Source of the DNA: Haliclona indistincta
Lineage: Eukaryota > Porifera > Demospongiae > Haplosclerida > Chalinidae
Length of the DNA: 64,000 nucleotides
Assembly: GCA_964017065.1 (NCBI GenBank)
Contig: OZ024788.1
Coordinates: 1,659,021 to 1,723,020, forward strand
Direction of reading: 5' to 3'
The notes under the pieces were generated by a model that saw only the letters and a program-made list of their open reading frames with translations, did not search any database and was not told the origin of the DNA. A program made the position numbers and the translations under genes. Below are positions 46,956 through 59,449 of the stretch, piece after piece. The stretch's first letter is position 1. Each line of letters starts with the position of its first letter.

Positions 46956-49710
46956 TTATTTGTTTGTATAGGATGAGCACTGTGGACAGGGAGTGCATCG
47001 GTTGGCTTGACTTGCTGGTACACTGAATGCACTTTCACTCCTACGGAGTACTTGATCCGATGGTGCAAAACGGTCTCCTGTGTACCGAAACATACGAAAT
47101 TCAAAGATACAATTAACACCATTGCAATTGACTCGAAGTCCACTTGGCTGTTGATCATCTTCATAAGTATCCGATTCTACTGGGCAAATTTCAACACCAG
47201 CAGCTTCAAGCTTAGGTTTAACCTCCTTTTCTGTAATTTCATCAAAGAAGCTACATAGTACATGTGCTGTATTAACAGAGAAAGTTGAAACATATAGACC
47301 TACTCTTCAGATGGTTTGAACTGCCAGTAGTCAGTAACACGAATGTGAGAGCCTATCTTCAAAGGACGGATGGCAAGCAATATAAGATACTTAGTGAAAT
47401 AGTTCTTGAAGTACATCTTTTCAATCAAAGTGTTAGCTACAAGTGATACAGTGAGCGAGTTCATAATTATGAGACAGAGTTGTTCTATGTAACTGACTTG
47501 TGTCACTCATTGATACGCTAGTCATTGGACCAATCAGAAGCAAGTCAAGGCTATCACCGCCAAGTCTCCTAGAAAAAACTTTATCTATCTTGTCTTCTGA
47601 CTACAGCAAAAATGACTAAAGGTTAGAAAGAACACTATCAACTAGCATAATCATTTGTGCACCTCTGTAGTAGCTTGGGCAGTTTGACTGAAGATATCGT
47701 CGTGAAATGTGATGGTTTGATAGTTAGCCTGAAACTTTTCCACTCGACAAATCTGTTGTGGATTTTTGTAGAATCGATTGAAATGCACAGTAGCAACCTG
47801 CAGTGATCAGGATAGAGAGTACGACTGTGAGTATTAAGGTATTGCATACATCATTAAAGGCCCGTGCCAGAATCAGTGAGTAGCTAGTGCTGGTACCAAA
47901 TGAAATGTCCATTGCCACATTCCTTCTTGGAGCAAGGTTAAAGAATCCATATATCACATTTCTAATGCTAGGATTAGCTGTCTGCAAAATTTATCAGTAA
48001 ATTTGAGTAACCAATGAATGAGAGAACAAGATCTTACCCATCGTGCTCCGACTATGGACTTAGCTAGCTCGTAGATTTTTAAATCAGGATTTTCACTGGG
48101 CCAAGCTTCAAACCCAGAAGAGTAGAAATGATTTTTAACATCTTTGATTCTTTCTAGCTGGGCAATTTTACCACCGAGTGCGCTATGCTTGTCAGGGTCA
48201 TCTTCCGCTTCTCTTAACTCACTCTTAAGCTTCTTCATTACTATAACAAAAGTTACAATTAATGTCAGAGTCATGTGTTAGTATTACTTGATCAAGTAGT
48301 AAAACATAAATTAAAGAGATTCATTAATTGCTCTTTTTATTATAATTAATTATTATTAAGTTGCTATTGACACAAAAAAGATTTACAGTTCGAGAACTAG
48401 ATAGTAACAAAATTGGTAAAGAAAAGAGAGATCTTTCTATAAATACACTCACTTATAAAAATTTGATTTTGTAGACGCTCCTGCTGAATCTTGTTGAGAA
48501 GATAAAGACGTTTGTGATCATCTGATACCAGTGCACGAAGGTGTCTCGCTATCTGAATGTCTCTGAACACTTGCCCATGACCAGAATCTGCCTTGAACAG
48601 TCGCATTAGAAGAAAATCGAGGTCGTTCTTTATGCGTGGATTGAAACATTCAAATGTGTCGAGCCATGCACTAAAATGGTTCAAGAATTTGGTGCAAAAT
48701 AGCTTACAGTTCCATTTCTTCGTCCCAGAACACATTATTAGTTCTTTAAGTATTGTTTTCCAAGAAGAGAACGAGAAAGCCTCGGGATCAAGACAAGAAT
48801 GGAAGCAGAAATCAGCAACTGCCTCAGCCCCTAGTTCATTAGCATGGCGGCTTAGACCAGACCAGATTAAACCAATCACTAACACGACAATCATCAAACT
48901 TAACAGACCGTACACTGTACTGTGCAGAAAATTGAGCAGTCTAAAAGAATTGTAGACGCATCTTAACTGTTGATCAAGAGGCCAGATGTCAGAGCAGTTA
49001 GGAATGGATTGGTTACCATTGCCATCAGGAACACAATTCTTAGGACAGTCAAATTCTTCTTCAAAATCTTCTTTCCTGAAGTAGGCAGCATTTAGAATGA
49101 GAATGACCACACAAATGATCAACTGGAGCACTAGTTTCAGCTTGTAAAAAAGAAATATTTGCGATTTGTTAAACCTTTTCTCCAGTTTTTTGACACGTTC
49201 AATGTTCTGTGGACTGTATTCGCCTGTGTTGGTGTCTCTCAGACGATCGAGTTTCTTGATGAGGTCAAAGAAGAAATCAAACAGTGCAGCAAAGTAAGCG
49301 CTCCAAAGAAATTGAGGAGCAAAGACAACCAGGGCTGATATTAGTATGAACACGAGATAGTACTGTGTGTCTGGTAGACTACCATAGCAGTAGCTGTTGA
49401 TGTAGTTCCGATTGGGGATGGTGAAGTTATCGACATCGAAATAACACTGCACTTCCGACCCTCTGAAGAACTCGATGGAAATTTCTATGAAGCTGAGACC
49501 GAGCATAGAAGATACTAACACAAGAACAATCTGATCCCAGTAGAACTCCTTCTGCTTTATTGGAGCGTTTTCTCCGTCACTCTTCTCTGCTGCAGCTTGC
49601 CCCAAAATGGCGTCTATCTGATCCTTTTTGTCTCCATCAAATACGAGCTTTTCTGCACCAGTATTAGTCAGTAAGACTGCAGTGAGACCTCCAGCGACCT
49701 TCTTAGCCAT
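46956..49710 (-). CDS. Pannexin/LRRC8-like four-pass membrane protein, paralogue 2
   Basis: Minus-strand exons: 49710-48453, 48240-48038, 47981-47850, 47797-47663, 47600-47498, 47436-47304, 47250-46956 (752 aa). The gene structure matches paralogue 1 exon by exon; exon 1 is 1258 bases in both, and exons 3, 4 and 6 have equal lengths. Four helices, the outer-loop Cys (VQCYF, NSYCYGSLPDTQYY, DCPKNC, LRCVYN) and the DPRIENDLDFLLMRLF-like segment (here NPRIKNDLDFLL) are kept. The last exon is much shorter and ends in a CTPCPQC motif, without the Ser/Pro repeats of paralogue 1. ATG chosen at 49710; an in-frame GTG lies two codons upstream. Confidence 0.72.
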
Positions 49711-51942
49711 GTGCACGTGATAAATGAAATACAGAAATGAGAATGGACAGAGTTAAAAATAGTTTTCGCTATTAACCGTCTTTGGGAACAAGAGACTATT
49801 GTGCAGTCGGTCAATACATGTTCATGAGTATTGATGCAGAGTGTCAATACATGTATCTGAGTATTGCAAACGCGTCCATGAAGGTACCCGTGCATGCATG
49901 CTGTCATGGTGATACTGTTTGCTGTTGTGCTGTTATTTTAGGTTATGGTTATATCATTCTACAGGATACGCTACAAGTAGCCAAATCAAAATTTCATTGG
50001 GCTGCGCATGCTTTACACAAAGATGTGCTGAAATTCGTGCAAAGATGTCAATACTTCCGCGAAGCAGGTCAGCCATATCGCGTGGTCGGGCTCGTTGATA
50101 AATTGCGTGGGTCGTGCACATGGTTACCGGGAGGTCATTCTTCATCTGCATTTTCAACTTTAGCCCACAGACAACGAGCAGGCTGAAACTCAAGAATCAG
50201 CTGAACAGGATACTTCGTTTGAGTTACCAGTGGTACAATCGTGTGTTCAATGTGTTGTGTAGGCAGTGTCAGCACAAGCCACTCATAGCTCTGTGGTTCG
50301 ATCATAATCATACCTAAACTATAGGAATATTTTCACAGCTTGCTTGCTATAGAACTGATCGTTCGTTAAGAGCTATTTTACACTAAATATCTCTTGCTCG
50401 GACCATGCTGTCTGTCTTACTGTTTATAATAATTTTGTCTACTTTTAGCCGGTTAATATACGATTTCCACGAGGGCAAGAGGGCATACATAGATGCATTG
50501 TCATTAGAATGAGCTAGCATGCTTTAGAACTATTAATTTTTCACAGATCATAAGCATCCGTGGTCTGAGTACTGTTGGTCCACCCAATTTTTCAAATCAC
50601 CAGCATCTGTTGTAAACGACAAATAATTATTGGACCAATTACACTGCTGTGTGTTTTGTATTTGGTTTGACAATAAAATCACCTACATTTTTTTAACTGT
50701 CACATTTCTAGTTTTGTGTCGCGAGATTAAACATTAACTCAATTCTCAATTTTGGTCCCATAGTTCACTTCCTGTTGCAGAAGGAACAACAATTTTTCAG
50801 AAAACATTACTAACTTGAAAAAAGCATCCCCCTGTTATTATTGTCAGCAAGTAATATGTTTATTTCAGCTAGTGAAATGTAGAAATAACAATTATCTTAC
50901 AATTATAAATAACTCTATAACATTCATAAATTGAAAAGTTTAACTGACTGGGTAACAAGTACTGATAATTGTCAACATTCTATGTGTACAGTCTCACTAA
51001 CACAACAGGTTAATTGTTTGAGACAAACGTGTATATTTTATTATCATTGCATGTGTTTAGTTATTTAAATTTTGGGCTGATCATAAACTACTTGTTCATA
51101 GCAGGATTAGTGTTGCAATCAATGTCATAATTTTGCTGTTGTGTATTTGGTTTAAGATTATAGGGACCACTCTTAGCTATCGAGACAGCTACAGCATCAG
51201 TGCTGGAATGGTAGTGGGCAGCCGACCTTCTTTAGACGATGAAACTTTGGAATTAACCTAATGGTCTAACAAATTACTTACTAAAGTGTCTACAGTTATG
51301 ATAACTTATAATTACTCAAAGTGGTATAATATTGCTATTATCACAATCGTCAAAACTAGTGTTGCTACACCCACTCCTTAAAAGAAGAAACCGATCAGAG
51401 CAGGTGTAGAACTACTTGACACACATTGCTCATTTCCACTGATCATTGATACCTCAACTCCATCAACCATATAACTGTAGCATTTTAAGATAACTAATAA
51501 ATTAATATTACTAGCCCCGCCTCTGTAGTCTGAGCGGGAAATTCAAACGGTGACCAGTGTACTGTGTGCTGGCATTTTGTTATTAAATCAGTGTAAACGG
51601 AGTGTTATTCAGGTCATTGAGTAAAATAAAGTATTTTAGCTGTTCCCACTGCTGCTGGTCTACTGCACACACACTCTCTTCTTGCTCATCAACTCGTTTT
51701 CTTTTGCTGTGATCTGGTTGCATCTACTTTAGCTCTTACCACTTTCTGGCTCTAGATAAATAGATATATGCAAATACAATTCATAAAGTCAACCAACCAT
51801 TGATTTTCTTCTAGATATTATACAGTTGGAATCAGATATTGAATATGGAAAACACTCCATGATGTTGGAACATGAAGTAGTACTGTAGTGTGTGTAAAAA
51901 ATATTATTATAGACTTCAAATTAAAACATTTATCAGGTAACC
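49711..51942. other. AT-rich intergenic region, no gene seen
   Basis: Short open frames only, without splice or family support. The part nearest the gap may include 5' exons of the membrane protein gene at 52143. Confidence 0.45.
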
Positions 51943-52142
51943 NNNNNNNNNNNNNNNNNNNNNNNNNNNNNNNNNNNNNNNNNNNNNNNNNNNNNNNNNN
52001 NNNNNNNNNNNNNNNNNNNNNNNNNNNNNNNNNNNNNNNNNNNNNNNNNNNNNNNNNNNNNNNNNNNNNNNNNNNNNNNNNNNNNNNNNNNNNNNNNNNN
52101 NNNNNNNNNNNNNNNNNNNNNNNNNNNNNNNNNNNNNNNNNN
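51943..52142. other. Assembly gap (200 N)
   Basis: Exactly 200 unknown bases, probably a gap of arbitrary length. Open frames drawn across it are not real; it removes the N-terminus of the following gene. Confidence 0.99.
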
Positions 52143-54035
52143 TGTAACACCACCACTAACTTACCAGATTGCTCTGATAGGACCCATCACATACGAACAT
52201 ATCCAGGACTAGAGATCAACACATCAATAGCAACAGTAGGATGCTATGGTGGTACAAGTCCTGGTGATGTGCAGGTCACTGCTCAACATGCAACACTAGT
52301 TCGATATTACGGACAAAATCAGACAACTAACTGTTTCCAGCTCCACATTCTCCTGCAGAACACATCCTCAACAACAGCACTGGTTGATATCAGAGTGAAA
52401 GATGTAGTACAAGGGTTAAGTGTGTCTATTGGAGTGTACATTCTAGAATGTCCAATTGGATTCACTCCGATCTCAGGACAGTGTCAATGTGAGCGATTCT
52501 TGGATACTAGCAATGTTCAGTGTAATTTGTCAGCCACACCTTACTTGTTTCTGAGATCAGGCAACAGTTGGTTTGGCTACATCAACAACACTCAGTGTAT
52601 AACAGGTACTACTAATTGTCCTTTTGACTACTGCAATCGATCCAATGTCTCATTTGACATCCTGGCACCTGATCGTCAGTGTGTGGCCAATAGAACAGGT
52701 ATACTCTGTGGACAATGCCAGTCTCACCTTAGTATCATGCTGGGATCCAACCACTGTGGTACTTGCTCTAACTGGTATCTTTTCTTGTTGCCAGTGTTTG
52801 CCCTCGCTGGCATAATATTGGTGGCTGTGTTGATGTTCCTCAACTTGAGTGTCTCTGTTGGAACTATCAATGGACTACTGTTCTACGCTAATATGGTGAA
52901 GCTCAATGAGGCTTTCTTCTTCCCAAATGGTAGTGTTCCAGTGGCGAGCCAGTTCATCTCATGGCTGAACCTTGACCTGGGTATTGAAGTGTGCTTGTTT
53001 GATGGACTGGATGGCTACTGGAACACTTGGCTACAGTTTGTCTTTCCTGCTTACCTGTTCCTGCTCATAGGTGGTATTATTGTGGGCTGTCGCTACTCTG
53101 TGTGGCTTTGCAGGTTGTGTGGCTCTCATGCTGTCCCAGCACTAGCTACACTGTTCCTCATGTCCTACACTAAAATCCTACTCACAGTCACTAATGCTCT
53201 TTACATGTCTCAGCTTCCATGCAATGACAGTATAGTGACAGTGTGGAGTGTAGATGGGAACATTGAGTATGGCAGTGGTAAACACCTTATTCTTTTAGTC
53301 GTCTCCTGTGGTGTCCTGGTCATTGGACTGGCTTATCCTGTTTTAGTGTTGTGTGCTCCTCTGCTGGAGAGATACAGTCACAAGTGTATCCCACAGCACT
53401 GCAGGTGGAATATTGTGGCAAAGTTCAAGCCACTGTTGGATGCTTATGGCGGACCTTACAAAGACAAGTATCGATTCTGGACAGGAGTGACTCTGATGAT
53501 GCGACTGACTGTCACTGTGACATTCTCCTTCACTTCAGGACCAATTAATGCTTCCATCATTATTATAATTCTTGTGGGTATTCTCACATTTTGGTCTTTC
53601 ACTAAAGTTGTATATGAAAATATTTATGTCAGCTTGCTTGAAGTCTTTTATGTTCTCAACATAATTCTCCTGAGCACTGTTTGTTTGGCTTCCGGGTCAA
53701 GGATTTATCAAATAGCAACCATTGTCTCTGTTTGTCTGTCTCTTTTTGTCTGTCTTGTCACCATGGCAATGCACCTCTGGTGGAACTTTGACCTCAAGAA
53801 GATCAAGAGAAGGCTAGGCTTTAAAGACCAAATAGAGTATATAGCATTGCCTCAGATGGCAGCTAATGAAGATGATGAAGAGGACAGACCTCCTCCAGGA
53901 TCCCCACCATCAATAGTGTATGGCTCACATAGAGGACAGCATCAGTTTATACTGGAGTTTCCCCATCCTCATGAAGAGCATGAGTCTTCCTCTCCAGTGC
54001 TCTTAGCAAGAGAACCACTACTGTTTGATACTTGA
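52143..54035 (+). CDS. Multi-pass membrane protein with Cys-rich ectodomain (5' truncated by gap)
   Basis: 630 visible residues, one exon. The first 200 are extracellular, with many N-glycosylation sequons and Cys (CPIGFTPISGQCQC, RTGILCGQCQ, CGTCSNWY). About eight hydrophobic segments follow, near residues 206, 296, 329, 380, 449, 468, 497 and 523, with a conserved-looking AYGGPYKDKYRFW loop before the fifth. The cytosolic tail is acidic and Pro-rich. I do not recognise a named family. It could be a receptor or channel-like protein; no catalytic or G-protein motif is visible. The start lies in or before the gap. Confidence 0.72.
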   Translation, partial: CNTTTNLPDCSDRTHHIRTYPGLEINTSIATVGCYGGTSPGDVQVTAQHATLVRYYGQNQTTNCFQLHILLQNTSSTTALVDIRVKDVVQGLSVSIGVYILECPIGFTPISGQCQCERFLDTSNVQCNLSATPYLFLRSGNSWFGYINNTQCITGTTNCPFDYCNRSNVSFDILAPDRQCVANRTGILCGQCQSHLSIMLGSNHCGTCSNWYLFLLPVFALAGIILVAVLMFLNLSVSVGTINGLLFYANMVKLNEAFFFPNGSVPVASQFISWLNLDLGIEVCLFDGLDGYWNTWLQFVFPAYLFLLIGGIIVGCRYSVWLCRLCGSHAVPALATLFLMSYTKILLTVTNALYMSQLPCNDSIVTVWSVDGNIEYGSGKHLILLVVSCGVLVIGLAYPVLVLCAPLLERYSHKCIPQHCRWNIVAKFKPLLDAYGGPYKDKYRFWTGVTLMMRLTVTVTFSFTSGPINASIIIIILVGILTFWSFTKVVYENIYVSLLEVFYVLNIILLSTVCLASGSRIYQIATIVSVCLSLFVCLVTMAMHLWWNFDLKKIKRRLGFKDQIEYIALPQMAANEDDEEDRPPPGSPPSIVYGSHRGQHQFILEFPHPHEEHESSSPVLLAREPLLFDT

Positions 54036-54297
54036 TGATAGCTTTTTGAATGGAATTGCCCTAGTTTACAGGATTTCTTGTTTGTAACTGTTATTTCTCT
54101 ATTTCTGACTTTCTATTGATTTTTTGAGTGGATTTATATTTTTATTTTTTAGTGGTCAAAAGCAGGTCAAAAGTATTCATTGTTTATACAATATTATGCA
54201 AATTCGTATGAACAGTTATAGATTGGATCTTGTTAACCATGAAAATTCCTGATAATATGAGAGAATAATTATGATAAGAGCTATAGTGGACCTGACA

Positions 54298-54870
54298 TCA
54301 GCTCACCTGAGCTCTGCATTGTGATGTTGGACATATCTCCACGTTCAGTAGGTACGGTCCGGTTCCCATGTGGTGCTGGATTGTGTCCAGGACTTGTCTC
54401 AGGTCATCATGAGAGGTAGCACTGTAACCCACAGCTCCAAAACACTCGGCCATTTTAACATAACGTATTTTCTGCCCAAGAGAAATAGGTGGAATCCTGC
54501 AGTAGAACCATAAGTCACTGTTATAGCAGTGCTGTGCTTACCTTAGCATGAGGTCTTCTCTATCACTAGACCACGTCTCCTCATCTATTCCACGATATAT
54601 ACCACATTATTATGAACAGAATGGGCAGCTTGTACCTACAGATAGAGGTCATGCAGTGAGTCACACACATATATGCTTCACCGGCAAGCAGTCTCGAACT
54701 TCATTCCTGAGAACCCAAAGGCACTGTCTCCTTGTATGCATACTACTGGCAGTCGTGACCTTTGACCTACAGCACTGCAGTCTCTCTCCATGTCATGATG
54801 GCAGCTACTATAGCAAAGCCACACCCCACTCCCATAGTACCAAATGTTGCCGATGTGCAATGATGTGTGA
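54298..54870 (-). pseudogene. HACL1: HACL1-like (2-hydroxyacyl-CoA lyase) 3' fragment, broken
   Basis: HACL1 is a thiamine-diphosphate enzyme of peroxisomal alpha-oxidation. On the minus strand GTMGVGCGFAIVAA, GDSAFGFSGMKFET (start of the ThDP motif), YKLPILFII, GIYRGIDEETW and the C-terminal end are recognisable, with introns kept (54621-54671 and 54497-54541 approx.). A frameshift lies between WRETAV and GQRS, and about five bases are missing where the two Asn of the ThDP motif should be, again shifting frame. The upstream two-thirds of the gene are absent. It is a segmental copy, not a retrocopy. Confidence 0.75.
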
Positions 54871-54970
54871 TCAATGATGTGCTTTTCCTGGTACGGGCAA
54901 ATTTATGAACAAATAAAAAATTGACCAGCCTAAAACACATGAAGCCCACATACAATAGCATACTAGTAGC

Positions 54971-55712
54971 TCATCTTACCGGAGGAGTCATTGTTAAAAT
55001 GGTCTTCGCTGGTTGATTTAGTGAACTCTTCATTTCTTTCTTGACTGGTTCATCTTGCTTTAATGGCGTCTTCCTCCCTCTCCCTTTCTTCCCTGGCTCA
55101 TCTTGTTTCACAGGCGTCTTCTTCACTACCTTTGCCGCTTCATCTTGCTTTACTGGTGTCTTCCACGGTCTCCCTCTCCCTTTCTTCACAGATTCATCTT
55201 GTTTAACAGGTGTCTTCTTCCTTCTCCCTCTCATTGCTGGTTCATCTTGCTTTACTGGTGTCTTCTTCATTCTTTTCTTAGCTGGTTCATCTTGTCTGTC
55301 TGAGCTACTAACATTTGGTCGCTTCAATAATCCGTCAAAAAATTCACTAAGAGCTTTCTCCTTATTTTCATTGACACATTCCGGTTCAACTTGTATCTCT
55401 GAGCTGCTAAAGACTGGTTGCCTCAATAATCCGTCAAAAAATTCACTGAGCGCTTTTTCATCTCCATTTTGGTTGACACGTTCTGGTTCAGCTTGCTTGG
55501 TTGATTTACTGATGCCTGGTCGTTTTCTCAACAATCTGTCAAAAAAGTCTCTAGTCTTCTCGATGCTCGGCTCCGATGATGCATCAGTACATCTGTGTAT
55601 AAGTAGACGATTATATGACCCACCACCCACTCACACAGACATGCACGCACACACACAAACACATGCGCATGCACACACACCACACAGACATGCACGCACA
55701 CACACACACACA

Positions 55713-55766
<54 letters not shown>

Positions 55767-55803
55767 CACGCACACACACACACACACACACACACGTACA
55801 CAC

Positions 55804-55842
<39 letters not shown>

Positions 55843-56996
55843 CACACACACACACACACAATGGGTACCTGGTCTCGTGCTGGGAGTTGGTGGTACCACA
55901 TGTAGCTGTGTCAAGACTGGGCAGCACTGGTTGGGTAAAGACTATACTTCTAACTCTCTGTAGACTGTAGTGCACAAAACAATAATAATTTTTCCTTTAC
56001 ATGAGCTTACTTGTAACAATCCACAATACTTGAGCTACTGGAAGACGGACTGTGAAGAAAATAGAGCATTTGTACATGATTTAGTATACAAGATACTGAC
56101 GTACATTGTGTTCTGTCCTTTCTCATTCGTGACACTGTTTCGTGTGTCAGAGAGTGCACTGTCAGCCAGTTCTGTGTCAGGTAAGGTGCTTCCACTGGAC
56201 AGAGAACGCTCTGTTGCAGTACTTCTAGTGACTACAAGTTCCTTCCTGGATTTAGCTTTGTCTACAATAGAGAAAGGTGATGGTTAGAATTACTAGATAC
56301 GCGTCGATAGAGCAACAGTTCACCACATTATAGACTTCAGTGACTTCAAGTGTGTGTGTATATAAGACAAACTGTCGTACATATCGAACGAGGGGAAATA
56401 TCTACCAAGCACTATCGTATGGCTAATCTTTGTCAATACCAGCTGATCAATTAGTGATGTATATTAAAACGAGGAACAGCATTCTCACACATTCATACCT
56501 GCACATGCATCATTGATGGCTGTGGCTAGGTCTCCAGGTAGATCAGCGTCACTGATACACTCAACAAGAGATGACCAAGTACGTGGAACAGCTGAATCAT
56601 TGGGATCTCTGTCATCACGTGACAACCAGTCGTCCAAGACCCTCCGAACAAACTCGTTCTTGTCTTTGCAATCCTTCTGATACCTTCTCACTAGAGCATC
56701 ATCCTTCAAGAGCATGTGAGCTAGGTCCGTGCACTGCCATTGTTCCAATGATGAGATCCATCGAATAACTCTCAGAGAAGACCCATCAGGTTTCTTGAGA
56801 TGAAGGAGCTGATCATAAGAGGGTCTGTCAGCTGCCAGAGAGGAATAGAAAAGCTCATTTTTCTAAAATCACTTCACTCACATGATAGAGGACCAGAGTT
56901 TGTCCTACCAGAGATGATCAGAGCCTGAGAGATGTTAGTACGAGTCTGACAAGAATCTCGCGTGAAATAAGGCATTTTTCGCTTGTAGCACGACAT
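54971..56996 (-). CDS. Death-domain protein with KTPVKQDEP repeats
   Basis: Minus-strand exons: 56996-56909, 56831-56499, 56261-56105, 55964-55869, 55592-54971 (431 aa; phases 1, 1, 2, 2 agree). Exon 2 encodes a helical domain with Death-fold character (WQCTDLAHMLLKD, FVRRVLDDWLS, TWSSLVECISDADL). Exon 5 has three copies of a FFD-x-LL ... EPE-x-VN unit, then about six KTPVKQDEP repeats in a very basic region that could act as a nuclear signal. The final codons overlap a good donor (GTAAGATGA), so the last exon may be spliced onward, possibly into the HACL1 remnant. An adaptor role in death or immune signalling is inferred only from the fold. Confidence 0.68.
55625..55862. repeat. CA microsatellite
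   Basis: (CA)n with CG interruptions in the fourth intron of the Death-domain gene; all open frames over it are artefacts. Confidence 0.95.
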
Positions 56997-59440
56997 TTTA
57001 GGCAAACTGTGAAGCCAAGAACAGGGAGGATAAGAAACCAAACCCGTTCAAATCATCTAATAATCGAGTAGTTTTTGTCGATCGCATGCATGCATGCCGC
57101 GCCTTTGATAGTGGGCGTAAACCAGCCGCGCCTCCAGACAACAGAGCGGGAAATTTGAAATAATTGTAGCACTCTCGATCTGTTATTTTTCAGCTGTACT
57201 GCATATCCCACCCACCTCTCTCTTTTTATCATCTCTGTGCATTGCATTGTAATACAAAACCATCAAATTAATGTGATATACACTGTATAATGATAGATCA
57301 CCTCATTCAATAAAGGAGTCATTAATTGAGTTCAATAACTACTCCTTGGTCTCTTAGTTGTTGCTGTTGGTTACTGAGTGCCAGACTGAGTGCTGATGAG
57401 GGAGTCTTGCCATGCTGGAATTAGATGAGGGAGACATCCTGAGTATACTCCAGCACTAACTCTTAATTTGACATACAGTCATCACGCGTGTATTCTGTTT
57501 TGATGATGGATGCTAGGTCAGTTGTAAGTTATGAATTCATGAAAGCCGTAAGCAACTGCAGTCTCTCGACTCATGACACGAGAACTAGATGTGCCATTTT
57601 CATCTTTGTGACTGCTTTAGTGAAATATACGTAAGTGATGATTCTCAGCTGGCTAGCTAAAATTAGCTAATTAATTTTTATTAACTTGTACTAAGAGGGC
57701 TCAATACACATTTCCTTAAATACTACATTTTTCATTAAACCACAAAATTACGAAGTCACTTACTTTTGTAAGCACATTCGCATAAGTGAGTAACATACAG
57801 CATTCATAATGTCATAATCTAAATGTACATCTGTATAATAGGGCTGGGCAATATTTCAATATTATCGTAGTATCGTGATATTTGTTACAATATCGTTTGC
57901 AATATTCGAAGATCACTTAACACAATAATATCGTGAACACAATATATCGTGTGATATCGTGAATATTGAAGTGATGGTTTTACAATTCTTGATCATTCTG
58001 ACATTTTAAACATGCTTATGTACAGAAAATACTAAAGGTAAGGACAGCAATCATAGTGTGGCAATATATCGTCATAATATTATCGTGATGACTTGTGCAA
58101 TATCATATCGTCGCTAAAAATATCAATATCGCCCAGCCCTACTGTATAACTATGACTGCTATATGCTAATGCTATTGCTAAGCAGCAATGAAAATGCTGA
58201 ACATTGTACATTATTAATAAAAGTCTCAACTGGAGCTGAGCTTGCCTCATAGTGACTCATTCTGTATCCACTCTCCACTAGACCTCCAAACAACACATGC
58301 AACAGCTCCAGCAACTTCATACTCAATATGAACAATACAAAGAAACACACCTTTACACCTCAGTTCAGTTTCTCCTCTCAGAATGTGCATAGAAGCTCAT
58401 CTGTTTATATTGTTATCAGTTTTCTGTGAGAAAGACTCTGGTTGACTAATAAGTGATGTAGACAGTGAAAGTCCTACTTGTGGAAATTTCTAAAATAATT
58501 ATGAACTTTTGAACACTGGATGAGATCCCTGCAAACTGCATAGTATTTTAACAAACCCAATCATGATGCCTTCCTATCAGGACACTATTTGTGGGGTCCC
58601 AAGGAGATTCAAATAAGAGAAGTTTCACAGTTGTACTTACAACGCTGTTGTTTGTCAAAATTACAATTCTACTCATCTGAGAAGGCATGCAGTACAGACC
58701 TTTGCAAGTTGCTTGAACGCAGAAGTTGTGAATTGGGCAGTGGCTACTAGACTAACTAACCATATTATGTATTGTTATAAACCACCACCTTTTTTACAAT
58801 CTCCGTTGTCAAGCAACTTGCAAACTTGGTGGTCTGTAGCATGCAGTACCAATAGTGTGGTTGAATTATCACTCACTTCTTCCCAAGCTACAAGTGGAAT
58901 AGCACCCCATGAGCTAAGGCTGCCTAAGCTGCGTTACTGTGAATAAACTCATTTAATATTTTTAGTTGACTGTAGCAGTATCATAGAGCTAGTTCAAATC
59001 CACGCGCCATTTTACGGCGCGCTCAATTGTAACGCATGCGCAGCAGTGTAGGCGGGTAAAGTTGAGCGCCAATTTTGAATTACTATAAAGAGCTGTGAAG
59101 AAGAGCGCGAGGTCAGTCTGTGCCATCTGAGCTACTGAAAAGGAAGAACCCATCAAGTTATAGCCAAGCAAGCTTCACAATGCTGTCACGAATGTCTTGC
59201 TACCTCACTGAATGCATTAGCGGTTAGTCTCCACTACTGTGACCGAAAAGGCTGTAATCTTTCTCTTACTCATAGCCTTACCGTTTCACAACTAAGCGCT
59301 GCCAACAACGCTATTGCTCCAGCAATGGAACGCCAACAGCAGACACTGTCAACCTGAGATAGAACAAACAAAAGTGGGTATCAACTTCAACTCAAAAGCG
59401 CGCCAATTTCAATACGACTCGTGAACTCAGTCAACTGGCT
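56997..59440. other. Intergenic stretch, no gene seen apart from one MITE
   Basis: Contains the MITE at 57839-58141; otherwise only short frames. Some locally GC-rich sequence lies near 57100 and 59000-59060. Confidence 0.5.
57839..58141. mobile_element. hAT-like MITE with 8-bp target duplication
   Basis: 303 bp. Terminal inverted repeats TAGGGCTGGGCAATATT (left) and the complement of TAGGGCTGGGCGATATT (right), flanked on both sides by CTGTATAA (57831-57838 and 58142-58149). The 8-bp duplication and the ends fit hAT-type nonautonomous elements. The inside is rich in ATATCGTGATAT palindromes. Confidence 0.9.
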
Positions 59441-59449
59441 CAATCCTCA

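Noticed and set aside
49782..50317. Two plus-strand frames of 134 and 67 codons
   Set aside because: No domain, no splice pattern and no promoter; likely chance.
51888..52142. Start of the membrane-protein frame upstream of and through the N run
   Set aside because: The frame crosses a gap of unknown length, so only sequence from 52143 can be trusted.
55528..55914. Cys-Val repeat frames
   Set aside because: CA microsatellite translation.
58713..58946. 77-codon plus-strand frame
   Set aside because: No support beyond being open; flanking sequence looks noncoding.
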